The position numbers and the translations under genes were made by a program. The notes beneath the pieces are model-generated. The model was not told where the DNA came from. It did no database searches and saw nothing but the letters and a program-made list of their open reading frames with translations. A stretch of DNA of 38,334 nucleotides from an uncultured Methylococcaceae bacterium. Lineage in GTDB: Bacteria > Pseudomonadota > Gammaproteobacteria > Methylococcales > Methylococcaceae. This document shows positions 9,325-17,319 of this stretch, piece after piece. How positions within the stretch are numbered: the first letter of the stretch is position 1; every line of letters starts with the position of its first letter. The stretch is taken from NCBI GenBank assembly GCA_903930145.1, contig CAIYXP010000037.1, positions 1 to 38,334 on the forward strand. Direction: 5' to 3'.

Positions 9325-11820
9325 TCATAACTCCCGCAGGATTTTCATCGGGCTGGAATCGACTACGCCTCGTGTGTGGGCATAACCCGACAAACCCACT
9401 GCTAAGGCTCCAACAAAGGGTGCTAACAGCCATATTTCCCAATGGAATCGCGGTGTGAGGTCGAAAGCCTGAGTAAATAAGGCCCAAGCAATGGCTTCCG
9501 TGGTCGCTGCCGCCAATAGTCCTGACAGCAAACCCAGCAGGACGAACTCCACGCTCAAACTTTTCCGCAACAATTTGCGACTCGCCCCCATGGCCCTCAA
9601 CAGGGCATCTTCTCGCAAGCGTTCATCCAACGTGGCCCTGACCGACGCGAACAATACGGCAAAACCTGCCGCCAATGCGAAAAGCAGGACAAAATCAATG
9701 CTCAAGGATATTTCTTTGAGGATGGTTTGGAATTGCTTCAGCAATTGGTCAACCTCCAACAAGGTCACTGCCGGAAAGCCTTTCGCCAAGCCCACGAGTT
9801 CATTCTTCTTATCCGGCGGACAATAAAAACTGGTCAACCATCGTGCAGGAAACCCATCGAGGCTAGCCGGCGAGAAAATCATGTAAAAGTTGGGTCGCAT
9901 CGTGTCCCATCGCACCGAGCGCAGACTGCTGACTACGGCTTGCCGCTTTTGTCCGTCTATCGAAAAGCCCAGCGTATCCCCTAAATGAATTTGCAGGCTT
10001 TCCGCCAATTTAGCCTCCACCGACACCAAACCGGGCTGAGGGTTTTCCCCCCACCAGTCGCCAGCCGTCAGATGATTGTCATCCGGTGGCATCATGCTGG
10101 AAGTCAGGCTTAAATCGCGCTTGATAGCCCCCTCGCCTTGGGATTCCTTATGCGCGAGGGTGTGGACATCCACCCCATTCACCTCAATGAATCGCCCCCG
10201 GATGATCGGGTAAAAATCGCTGGCGACGATGCCACGTTGGCTCAGATAAGCTTTGAAAGCGGGTAACTCCCCTTCAAATAGGTTCAGGGCGAAATAATTG
10301 GGGGCATTCTCCGGCAGTTGCCTTTGCCATTCCTGAATCAACTCGGTGCGCGCCAACAGACTGACGAGCATGGCGGTGGCAGTCAGGCCAAAGGCCAGAA
10401 TTTGGGTCATGCCTAAGCGGGGGCGACGGGTCAAATTCTGCAATCCGAATCGCCAAGACAGGCTGAGCCTAGGGATCAGCCTGCGCGATGCTTTCAACAA
10501 GGCCAGCACACAGAGTCCAGCCAAGCCTAAAATAGCCAAGGATATGCCTAGCACAATGGCTGTCATCCGCCCATCCCCGGTATACCGCCAAACCAACAGC
10601 CCCAAGGTGACAAACGCCAAGCCATAGACGGTCAAGGCACTGGAAGGCAACGGAGCCAGATCGCGCCTAAGCACCCGTAACGGCGGCAAGCGCTTTAAGC
10701 TCAACACGGGTGGCAACGCGAAGCCAAACAACACAAACAAGCCCGAAGCAATGCCGAACAAGGGCGCATACCAAGCCGGGGCCACCAAAGCATGGGGTAA
10801 AATGCCTTTCAGCCACCAAGCCACCCCTTCTTGAGCCAAGTACCCTAGGGCGCATCCGATCAAACTGAACGCGAACCCAATGACCGAATATTGCAACAAA
10901 TGAATCAGCAAAACATCGCGTTCCTTTGCTCCCATGCATTTCAACAGGGCCGTCAGGTCATAATGCCGCTCACTGTAACGTCTGGCACTCATCGCCACGG
11001 CAACCCCGGCAATCAACACAATGACGATACTGCTCAGCCCCAGATAACGTTCCGCCCGAGACAATGCATTGCCCAATTCCGGGCGGTCTTCGTGTATGTC
11101 CACCAACTGTTGACCGGGATGCAATAGCGGCTTCAGCCAACGCTTGAATGCCAAGATTTGGACAGGTTCACCGGCAAACAAGGCATAATAATGGGCATTG
11201 CTACCGGGTTTGATGACACCCGCCGCGTCCAAGTCTGCCATATTGAACATGATCCTAGGGGACAGGCTATACAAATCCCCTCTTCGATCAGGTTCGTGAG
11301 TGATCAACTGCGTCAGCTTCAATGATTTTTCACCTAGCATGACCGAATCGCCCAGCTTCAACTTAAGCGCCGGCAGCAACCGGCTATCCACCCAAGCCGT
11401 GCCGGGGCTAGGAATTTCCGTTGCCGCCACTTCGGCGGTCAAGTCCGATTGCGTAGTCCGCACGAATCCCCTCAGTGGATAGTTATCACTGACCGCTTTC
11501 GCCCCGGTCAACAACAATTCTTCGTTTTCCACCAAGACGCTAGGGAACTCGACCGTTTTGGCGGTGGCAAGACCCATTTCTGCGGCTTTGCGAAACCAGT
11601 CTTCGGCATAGGTTTCATGCGCACTGACCACTAAATCAGCCGCCAGAAACTCTGCCGCTTGAGTTTCCATCGTCCGAGTCAGGCGATGACCGAACAGGCT
11701 GACCGCCGTGGAAGCGGCGACGGCAATAATCAGCGCCAGCCCGAGTATGTTTAATTCCCCACTGCTCCAATCGCGGCGAACCAGCTTAAGGGCAAGTGAT
11801 ATATTGATGGGGAGTTTCAT
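9325..11820 (-). CDS. FtsX-like ABC transporter permease (YbbP-like)
   Basis: 831 residues, as expected for YbbP. The layout is an N-terminal helix (LNILGLALIIAVAASTAVSLF), a large periplasmic MacB-like domain (about 45-255), an FtsX core of three helices (260-375), a further pair of helices (about 390-440), a second periplasmic domain (470-670) and a final FtsX core (700-825, ending in GYAHTRGVVDSSPMKILREL). YbbP pairs with an ATPase (YbbA) and a thioesterase/lipase (TesA); neither gene is next to it here. It overlaps the hydrolase gene by 4 bp (ATGA), so the two are translationally coupled. Likely role: extraction or release of lipophilic compounds or lipoproteins, substrate unknown. Confidence 0.88.
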   Translation of the reverse strand: MKLPINISLALKLVRRDWSSGELNILGLALIIAVAASTAVSLFGHRLTRTMETQAAEFLAADLVVSAHETYAEDWFRKAAEMGLATAKTVEFPSVLVENEELLLTGAKAVSDNYPLRGFVRTTQSDLTAEVAATEIPSPGTAWVDSRLLPALKLKLGDSVMLGEKSLKLTQLITHEPDRRGDLYSLSPRIMFNMADLDAAGVIKPGSNAHYYALFAGEPVQILAFKRWLKPLLHPGQQLVDIHEDRPELGNALSRAERYLGLSSIVIVLIAGVAVAMSARRYSERHYDLTALLKCMGAKERDVLLIHLLQYSVIGFAFSLIGCALGYLAQEGVAWWLKGILPHALVAPAWYAPLFGIASGLFVLFGFALPPVLSLKRLPPLRVLRRDLAPLPSSALTVYGLAFVTLGLLVWRYTGDGRMTAIVLGISLAILGLAGLCVLALLKASRRLIPRLSLSWRFGLQNLTRRPRLGMTQILAFGLTATAMLVSLLARTELIQEWQRQLPENAPNYFALNLFEGELPAFKAYLSQRGIVASDFYPIIRGRFIEVNGVDVHTLAHKESQGEGAIKRDLSLTSSMMPPDDNHLTAGDWWGENPQPGLVSVEAKLAESLQIHLGDTLGFSIDGQKRQAVVSSLRSVRWDTMRPNFYMIFSPASLDGFPARWLTSFYCPPDKKNELVGLAKGFPAVTLLEVDQLLKQFQTILKEISLSIDFVLLFALAAGFAVLFASVRATLDERLREDALLRAMGASRKLLRKSLSVEFVLLGLLSGLLAAATTEAIAWALFTQAFDLTPRFHWEIWLLAPFVGALAVGLSGYAHTRGVVDSSPMKILREL

Positions 11821-12461
11821 ACGACAACCCGCTCACCGACAAAGGGATTGTATTTACGCTCTATGCCGAAGGTGGAACGCGGGCCATGGCCCGGAATGAA
11901 AGTGACATCATCTCCCAAGGGCCATAGGCGGTTGCGTATGGAGGCGAGCAACTGCCCATGATTGCCCCCCGGCAAGTCGGTGCGGCCTATCGAACCGCTA
12001 AACAACACATCACCCACCAAGGCCAATTTGTCAGCCCGATGGAAAAACACGATATGACCTTGGGTATGACCGGGGCAATGCAAGACTTCCAAAGTTTGTT
12101 TGCCAAAACTCACCGTGTCGCCTTGGGTCAGCCAACGATCCGGGGTGAAGGTTTTGACCGGTGGAAACCCAAACATCACGCATTGTTGCGGTAAGCTGGC
12201 AATCAGGGAGCGTTCGTCACTGTGTGGGCCTTCAATCGGTATGCCTAATTGGGCAGCCAAATCCGCCGTGGCTCCCACATGATCCAAATGCCCATGGGTC
12301 AGCAAGACCTTCACCAGCTTGATGCCTTTAATCTCCACCGCATTCAAAAGCAAATCCAACTCCCCGCCGGGATCGACCACGGCACCCTCCATGGTTTCTT
12401 CGTCCCATAGCAGTGTGCAGTTTTGTTGGAAATCGGTGACGGGTATCGTGAGGGTTTGCAT
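11817..12461 (-). CDS. Metallo-beta-lactamase-fold hydrolase, glyoxalase II-like (YcbL type)
   Basis: 214 residues from the ATG at 12461; the frame can be opened 23 codons earlier, but homologues of this type begin at IPVTDFQQNCTLLW, and the extension MQPCPNTG is not family-like. The metal-binding motif THGHLDHVG (H56, H58, D60, H61) is followed by H-containing LHCPGHTQGHIVF, the GDVLFSGSIGRTDLPGGN segment and FIPGHGP, giving the full set of two-metal ligands. YcbL-type enzymes are small glyoxalase II relatives that hydrolyse thioesters such as S-lactoylglutathione. The stop overlaps the permease start by 4 bp. Confidence 0.88.
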   Translation of the reverse strand: MQTLTIPVTDFQQNCTLLWDEETMEGAVVDPGGELDLLLNAVEIKGIKLVKVLLTHGHLDHVGATADLAAQLGIPIEGPHSDERSLIASLPQQCVMFGFPPVKTFTPDRWLTQGDTVSFGKQTLEVLHCPGHTQGHIVFFHRADKLALVGDVLFSGSIGRTDLPGGNHGQLLASIRNRLWPLGDDVTFIPGHGPRSTFGIERKYNPFVGERVVV

Positions 12462-12932
12462 GATGTCTAAGTCTTTAATGGTAAGGGGCAATGATGGATA
12501 CAGAATGCCAGTGTTGGGGCATGGCTGCAACTGGTAGATGGGTGACTGATATTACGCAGCGATATATTGGAGCGTCAAAGCTTGGTTTGACTTGAGATTA
12601 TAAATGCGAATCTTGCTTCGCCTGTCAAAGCAAGCTTTGACGCTCCAAAACTAGGCCGCGGCGGGACATCAGTGAATGAGTGTATCGCACCTTGGTTAAA
12701 CAACCCGCTTACGCCCTGCTGCCAAACAAAGCCGTAAACCCTGCCCACCCGCTCTCCCTTATCCTGCAAGGAAAAAGCCGAATCGGGCAATTCGAATGGC
12801 GTTTTCATCCAAGCCTTCCAGACTCCGGGGCTTTGGCAGTATCACCGCAAATCTTCCAAACCGGAACCGGCAGGCCGGGATGCTATTCCACTTAACCCGG
12901 CGCGAGAGAAAACCCTAGCGTAAAAGAGCCAT
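12462..12932. other. Intergenic stretch between conflict operon and ycbL-like gene
   Basis: About 470 bp with no convincing gene. It holds an 18-bp perfect inverted repeat (12567-12648) and unstructured GC-rich sequence before the stop of the TIR/FGS gene. Short open frames here (for example on the minus strand 12575-12808) run straight through the repeat and look spurious. In the reading direction of the operon, this is where its transcript would end. Confidence 0.6.
12567..12648. repeat. 82-bp inverted-repeat element, 18-bp perfect arms
   Basis: Left arm TTGGAGCGTCAAAGCTTG (12567-12584) and right arm CAAGCTTTGACGCTCCAA (12631-12648) are perfect reverse complements, separated by 46 bp. The centre contains a second smaller complementarity (AAGCTTGGTTTGAC / GTCAAAGCAAGCTT). 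It looks like a small non-autonomous or REP-type element. Confidence 0.8.
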
Positions 12933-15900
12933 TCATACTGTCCTCGAAAGGCGGAAACCGAGGCCGTAGATGCGGTTCGATGGGTCGTAGTTGATGCGGT
13001 ACGCCGAGCGGCAGTCGTCGGCGACGTCGTACCAGGAGCCGCCGCGAACGACACGGGCGGAGCCGCTCGCGGGGCCACTCGGGTTCTCACTCGTAGGCTG
13101 CTGCTGGTTGTTGTAGGCCGGAATAAGCCCGCTCGCGGGCGTTTCCGGCGAACCCTCTGCTACTTCATCAGCGAGTTGGGTGTAGTAATCTTGTGAGTAC
13201 CAGTCTGCGCACCACTCCCAGACATTGCCGTGCACATCATACAGGCCAAAATGATTGGCGGCCTTGTTCATGACAGGATGCAGCTTGCCCCCGGCATTGC
13301 CGCTGAACCACGCATACTCGGCCAATTGGGTTTCATCATCACCGAAGCACCACCGCCCTGGATTCCCTGCGCGGCAGGCGTATTCCCACTGCGCCTCGGT
13401 GGGCAGGGCATAGGTCTCGCCGGTCTGCACGCTCAACCACTGGCAGTAGGCTCGGGCATCCTCCCAAGAAATGCCGACCACCGGCAAGTCCAAACCATCA
13501 CGGCTGACACCCCGATTGGGATAGTAATCATTCTTGCCGGTTTCCAAGTGATATTCGTTGCCTTGCTCAAGCCATTCCGGCCAGTGCTGTTGGGTGGACT
13601 CGCAAAAACGCCAGTATTCGCCCCAAGTCACCGGGGTGCGGCCCATGGCGAAGGCATTCAGCCTGACGGCGTGGACGGGCTTTTCGCTGTCGTTGCCTGT
13701 TTCGTCGCCCATCAGGAAATCCCCGCCGGGCAGATAGACCATAGCCGGGCTTTCGTTCTCGCCAAAGTCTGTCAGGCGGTCATGGAAGACCTCGTAAGGC
13801 TGGAAGCGCGGCTTGGGCGGGTAGGTCGGCATCCTCATGCCGACATCATCCTCGTCGGCAAGGGGTTGCCGACCTACGGGGGTGCCAAGGGTAACAGGGT
13901 GAAAGCGCCAAGGGCCAGTCCTCGAAAGGCGGAAACCGAGGTAGATGAAGCGGTTCGAAGGGTCGTTGTCGATGCGGTACGCCGAGCGGCAGCGACCGGC
14001 AACGCTGTTCCAGGAGCCGCCGCGAACGACACGGTCAGAGCCACTCGCAGGGCCATTCGGGTTTTTACTCGCAGAGCCACTCGAACTCTGCTCGCTGGCG
14101 CTCGCAGGGTGCTGCGGCTTGCCCATAAACTGCTGGTAGTAATCTTTTGAGTGCCAGTCTTCGCACCATTCCCACACGTTGCCATGCATGTCGTGCAGTT
14201 GCCAGGCATTGGGCTTTTTCTCCCCTACGGGATGGGTCTGGCCGTTGGCGTTGTTGGAATACCAAGCGTAATCGCCCAAATGGGACTCGTCGTCGCCATA
14301 GCAATAGCGTGTCGTACTCCCGGCCCGGCAGGCGTATTCCCACTCGGCTTCGGTGGCGAGCCGGTAGTGTTCGCCGGTCTGTTGCCCTAGCCACTCGCAA
14401 TAGGCTTGGGCATCCTCCCAATTGACGTTGATAACGGGCCGACTATCCCTGCCCCAGCTTCGATCATCGGGTTGTTTCCGCTGGGTCGCCAAGCAAAAGC
14501 GATCGTATTCGGCAAACGTCACCGGATATTGGCCGATGGAAATAGCATCCACCCGCACCGGGTGGGCGGGCTTTTCGTGATTATATGGACTGTCGTCCTG
14601 CCCCATTATGAATTCGCCGCCGGGCAGCCAGACCATGGCCGGGCCTTCTGTGCCGTCAGCAAGGAAGTCACGCAAGCCTGCGATGAATTCGGGTTTTTCT
14701 GGTTCCCACGCTCCAGCGTGGGAACCGGCTTGGGCCGTTTCACGGTCCGATGGCGCAGGATCGCCGCTGTCTTCGTTTCCCCTTGGGAGCGTGGGAACGA
14801 TAGAACCCTCCGATGGTTTGCGTTCCCGAGATGGAGCTTGGAACCGTGCACCATTCAAGCATTGGTCAACCCTTGCGCGCAGAATGGCGAACTCATTTTT
14901 TTCGAGATCATCAAGGGTCAGATGTTGCATATCAGCCAGGAATGCAAGAAGCTTTGCGGCATTTTGGGAAATGTCCTGGTATTTATAGAATTCTTGGAGT
15001 GTTTCTGCCGCCAGATTTGCAAGATTGATTTTGCGGATGAGTTCCTCCATTTGCTGCACCTGATTTGACCAGTAGTCGAGATAAGTGAACTGCTCGGAGA
15101 ATCTGCTCACTCGCGCATCCGCGAGAACAACCGGACAAACCCGCTGATGAAATCCTTTGTTGCGGTAGACTTCGAGCAATTCGTACATACAGTATGGCGA
15201 ACGGAGATACTTGTCGCTGATGACGACGATGACACAGTGCCCACGTCCGATCTCCTTCATGAAAGAGCTAATCGGGGCTGTGTAAGGGATATTATTAGTA
15301 TCTCGCCTGACATCGTAATCATGCGACTTAAGGGATTCCGCAATACGATTTACGATATCCTCAGAACTGCCCCTAGCATAAGAGATGTAAACTACTCGTG
15401 AAGGCGATTGGTTTAGATGCTGCTTAAAAGCTGGCTGTTCCATCGAAAAGTGGCGCAAATTAATCGCAGCGACATTATGCCGTACAGCATCAATGAAATT
15501 TGCCTGAAGATTTTTTCCATAGTCTGATTGATTGCGATCAACCCGATAGCGAAAAATCTCAATGTTGTCCAGAAACTTTGGATCAGCATCAAAATAACTA
15601 GATACCAAGATGATGCAACAATCATTGCAAGACTTCTTGATTCTGAGAGCGAGGTCAGCACCCGTGTAGTCGTCTTCCGCATCACCTTCTAGCTTCAGAT
15701 CGATGATCGCCACACCGGGATTTAAGCGAAGGATTTTTTTTAGCGTCTCATCAATATCGATCTTGCTTGGATTTGCACGAGAGGGTATAGGCATAAACGC
15801 ATGAAGCTCGCACTGAATAGACTCCGGGTGTAACCCGCCCCCCTCACGCCTAGGTGGCTTTGCTGGTTTAGCACCAGTGATGCCCCACACCAATTTTTCC

Positions 15901-17210
15901 AGTCCAAGATCGGTCAATCCGTCGCGCAGATCGACCCAGGTAAAGCTTCGGAGAAATAGCGGTAACTTTGGTGCGGCGTGGGTGCCGGGCAGCAGGACGG
16001 GAATCACCGGCAATTTTCGATTAACGAACTCGGATAAACAGGCACGCATTTCCGGCTCTTCCCATGGACCCAAGCCACTCTCCCCAATCAATACAGCCGC
16101 AGCCTGTGTCGTTTGAATGACCGTTTCCAGCGCTTCCTGCCATGGGCGTCCCGGCACGAGTTGCTCTTCATCCAACCATACTCGCAAGTCATACGACTTT
16201 AATTCTTGGGCCAGCTTTCGCACTATTGTCTTGTCTTGGCTGTTGTGGCTGAGGAAAACATGGAATGACTCACTCATGTTGGTTTCCTGTTGCCCTTGCA
16301 GGAGCGGCCTACGGGCTACACCCGTAGACCCTCCACCGTAGACAACCTTGATCTTGTGCGCAATATATTCCTTCATAATTAGCAAAGTGTGGGGATTATC
16401 GTCAATCAGAACAACATTGATTTTTCGTAACGGAGTTATTTTTTGCTGGTTCCCAAGCTGGATTTGGATTCCAAGCGGGTGCTTGGCGCTCCCTGATCGA
16501 CTTGGTAAGCTTGGCAACTCCACCCCCGCCACTCGGATCACCGAACCGGACTCCCTGCCCGACTTTGCCAAATCCATCAAACCATTAGGTTGGGCCAACA
16601 ACCGTGCCATATCGGACGCATAACGCAGCAAGTCGGGAAATTCGTCCAGTTGTGCCGCGAGTTCCTGGGTGATCCGCACCAGCCGCGCCAGTTCGGCTTG
16701 TGGAATCGCTGGGTTCAATTGCGCGGTGGCATCAACGGCTGGCAGCAGGTGATCGCGGAAGGTTTCGGCGATTTCCGTCACTGCCTCTTCGCGCTTTTCT
16801 TTGAGGAAAACCATTGCCGACCATTGCTCGGCTTGCAAGCTGTCTCGACTGAGGTGGGGGGTGGTGCGGCTGAGTTGGTGGACGTACCGGATCAACAAGC
16901 GGGCTGTTTCCTCCATTGCGGTTTCGCCGATTTGCCCGCGCATCTGGCCGATCAGATAGGCACGGACTTCTGGGTCAAAGGCGAATTGCTCATAACCCAC
17001 GGGCCGGCACAGTTCCGATAGCAGCAAATCGGCCTCCGCCACCCATGGCACTTCGCCGCGCAGGAAATGGTTGCGCAGGTAATTGAGCAATTCCGGGGTC
17101 AGGATCAGCGGCAAGGCTGCGTAATAGGCGAGCTTGAGATGCGGTTCGCCGAATTGTCGGGTAAACCGGGAAACTTTCTCCTTGGCGATTTCGGTTAGGT
17201 CGGTAGTCAT
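12933..17210 (-). CDS. Multidomain conflict protein: helical N-domain, receiver domain split by a TIR domain, second TIR, two C-terminal FGS domains with DGR-like variable regions
   Basis: 1425 residues; ATG at 17210 with GAGGGA upstream. 1-210: helical domain (HLKLAYYAALPLILTPELL...PWVAEADLLLSELCR), also seen in other bacterial FGS proteins. 262-291 and about 466-585: two halves of a response-regulator receiver fold (VVLIDDNPH with D270/D271; VAIIDLKL with D504; ILVSS). 312-446: TIR domain (SFHVFLSHNSQDK; W383-x3-E387 catalytic-type glutamate) lying inside the receiver. 603-735: second TIR (RVVYISYARGSSEDI, SPYCMYEL, E677). 840-1097 and about 1138-1423: two FGE-sulfatase-like (C-type-lectin fold) domains, each with GNVWEWC and ending RVVRGGSW...GFRLSRT. 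The linkers contain translated palindromic repeats. Last gene of the five-gene operon. The FGS domains probably bind ligand at the variable C-terminal surface; the TIRs may cleave NAD+ (inference from conserved Glu). No membrane segment. Confidence 0.9.
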   Translation of the reverse strand: MTTDLTEIAKEKVSRFTRQFGEPHLKLAYYAALPLILTPELLNYLRNHFLRGEVPWVAEADLLLSELCRPVGYEQFAFDPEVRAYLIGQMRGQIGETAMEETARLLIRYVHQLSRTTPHLSRDSLQAEQWSAMVFLKEKREEAVTEIAETFRDHLLPAVDATAQLNPAIPQAELARLVRITQELAAQLDEFPDLLRYASDMARLLAQPNGLMDLAKSGRESGSVIRVAGVELPSLPSRSGSAKHPLGIQIQLGNQQKITPLRKINVVLIDDNPHTLLIMKEYIAHKIKVVYGGGSTGVARRPLLQGQQETNMSESFHVFLSHNSQDKTIVRKLAQELKSYDLRVWLDEEQLVPGRPWQEALETVIQTTQAAAVLIGESGLGPWEEPEMRACLSEFVNRKLPVIPVLLPGTHAAPKLPLFLRSFTWVDLRDGLTDLGLEKLVWGITGAKPAKPPRREGGGLHPESIQCELHAFMPIPSRANPSKIDIDETLKKILRLNPGVAIIDLKLEGDAEDDYTGADLALRIKKSCNDCCIILVSSYFDADPKFLDNIEIFRYRVDRNQSDYGKNLQANFIDAVRHNVAAINLRHFSMEQPAFKQHLNQSPSRVVYISYARGSSEDIVNRIAESLKSHDYDVRRDTNNIPYTAPISSFMKEIGRGHCVIVVISDKYLRSPYCMYELLEVYRNKGFHQRVCPVVLADARVSRFSEQFTYLDYWSNQVQQMEELIRKINLANLAAETLQEFYKYQDISQNAAKLLAFLADMQHLTLDDLEKNEFAILRARVDQCLNGARFQAPSRERKPSEGSIVPTLPRGNEDSGDPAPSDRETAQAGSHAGAWEPEKPEFIAGLRDFLADGTEGPAMVWLPGGEFIMGQDDSPYNHEKPAHPVRVDAISIGQYPVTFAEYDRFCLATQRKQPDDRSWGRDSRPVINVNWEDAQAYCEWLGQQTGEHYRLATEAEWEYACRAGSTTRYCYGDDESHLGDYAWYSNNANGQTHPVGEKKPNAWQLHDMHGNVWEWCEDWHSKDYYQQFMGKPQHPASASEQSSSGSASKNPNGPASGSDRVVRGGSWNSVAGRCRSAYRIDNDPSNRFIYLGFRLSRTGPWRFHPVTLGTPVGRQPLADEDDVGMRMPTYPPKPRFQPYEVFHDRLTDFGENESPAMVYLPGGDFLMGDETGNDSEKPVHAVRLNAFAMGRTPVTWGEYWRFCESTQQHWPEWLEQGNEYHLETGKNDYYPNRGVSRDGLDLPVVGISWEDARAYCQWLSVQTGETYALPTEAQWEYACRAGNPGRWCFGDDETQLAEYAWFSGNAGGKLHPVMNKAANHFGLYDVHGNVWEWCADWYSQDYYTQLADEVAEGSPETPASGLIPAYNNQQQPTSENPSGPASGSARVVRGGSWYDVADDCRSAYRINYDPSNRIYGLGFRLSRTV
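12940..13055 (-). repeat. DGR-like variable region of FGS domain 2 (candidate VR)
   Basis: 116-nt segment coding for RVVRGGSW to FRLSR at the extreme C-terminus. It aligns without gaps to 13918-14033: 100 positions identical and 16 different, nearly all in the codons after GGSW, after YRI and after SNR. Twelve of the 16 have A in one of the copies. Both copies end in the same 23-nt block (CTCGGTTTCCGCC... to ...GAGGAC), which could be the homing-initiation site. Confidence 0.75.
13821..13877. repeat. In-gene palindromic repeat (GTAGGTCGGCA / TGCCGACCTAC) forming the FGS1-FGS2 linker
   Basis: Arms 13821-13831 and 13867-13877 are perfect 11-bp reverse complements; a smaller hairpin GTCGGCAT-CCTC-ATGCCGAC sits inside (13825-13844). 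The element is read in frame as part of the linker between the two FGS domains (about residues 1112-1131). Confidence 0.75.
13918..14033 (-). repeat. DGR-like variable region of FGS domain 1 (candidate VR)
   Basis: The partner of 12940-13055, at residues 1060-1097. The product reads GGSWNSVAGRCRSAYRIDND against GGSWYDVADDCRSAYRINYD in domain 2. The rest of the two FGS domains shows many synonymous differences, so identity at all 100 non-variable positions of this segment stands out. Confidence 0.75.
14701..14726. repeat. In-gene palindrome GGTTCCCACGCT / AGCGTGGGAACC between TIR2 and FGS1
   Basis: Perfect 12-bp arms with a 2-nt centre. Degraded relatives follow at about 14783-14800 (TTGGGAGCGTGGGAACG) and 14822-14847 (GTTCCCGAGATGGAGC...). 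Together they are translated as the linker around residues 788-840, which has no recognisable domain. Confidence 0.8.
16275..16288 (-). promoter_or_regulatory. Internal Shine-Dalgarno and ATG at the start of the first TIR domain
   Basis: On the minus strand AGGAAA (16288-16283) stands 5 nt before an in-frame ATG (16277-16275), which begins MSESFHVFLSHNSQDK. This is a better site than that of many real starts in the window. It either lets a shorter TIR-first product be made or is a relic of a free-standing TIR gene. Confidence 0.65.
16309..16327. repeat. Palindrome CTACGGG-CTACA-CCCGTAG upstream of TIR1
   Basis: Perfect 7-bp arms around a 5-nt loop, translated as GSTGVARR in the fusion protein. 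It marks the left edge of the TIR cassette. Confidence 0.7.
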
Positions 17211-17268
17211 TCGGCTTCCCTCTTATAGAAAAAGGGATGGGGGCGATGTTGCCGTCCATGGACGATGG

Positions 17269-17290
17269 ATTTCGGCATCCTTGCCGAAAT
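17269..17290. repeat. Palindrome ATTTCGGCA-TCCT-TGCCGAAAT in the vWA-TIR/FGS gap
   Basis: Perfect 9-bp arms with a 4-nt loop in the roughly 110-bp gap between the vWA stop (17320) and the TIR/FGS start (17210). It could attenuate or stabilise the operon transcript, or be another small repeat element like those inside the gene. Confidence 0.65.
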
Positions 17291-17319
17291 GACGGGCTTC
17301 GAAACTTTAGCATGGAGCT

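Larger units (their letters stand above)
15816..16337 (-). mobile_element. Candidate TIR cassette inserted into the receiver domain
   Basis: Codons 292-465 of the 1425-aa gene interrupt the receiver fold. The segment contains a complete TIR domain starting at an ATG with its own ribosome-binding site. It is flanked by inverted copies of a 16-nt motif: CTACGGGTGTAGCCCG on the minus strand (16327-16312) and CTCCGGGTGTAACCCG on the plus strand (15822-15837), 14 of 16 identical. No transposase is present; mobility is inferred. Confidence 0.5.
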
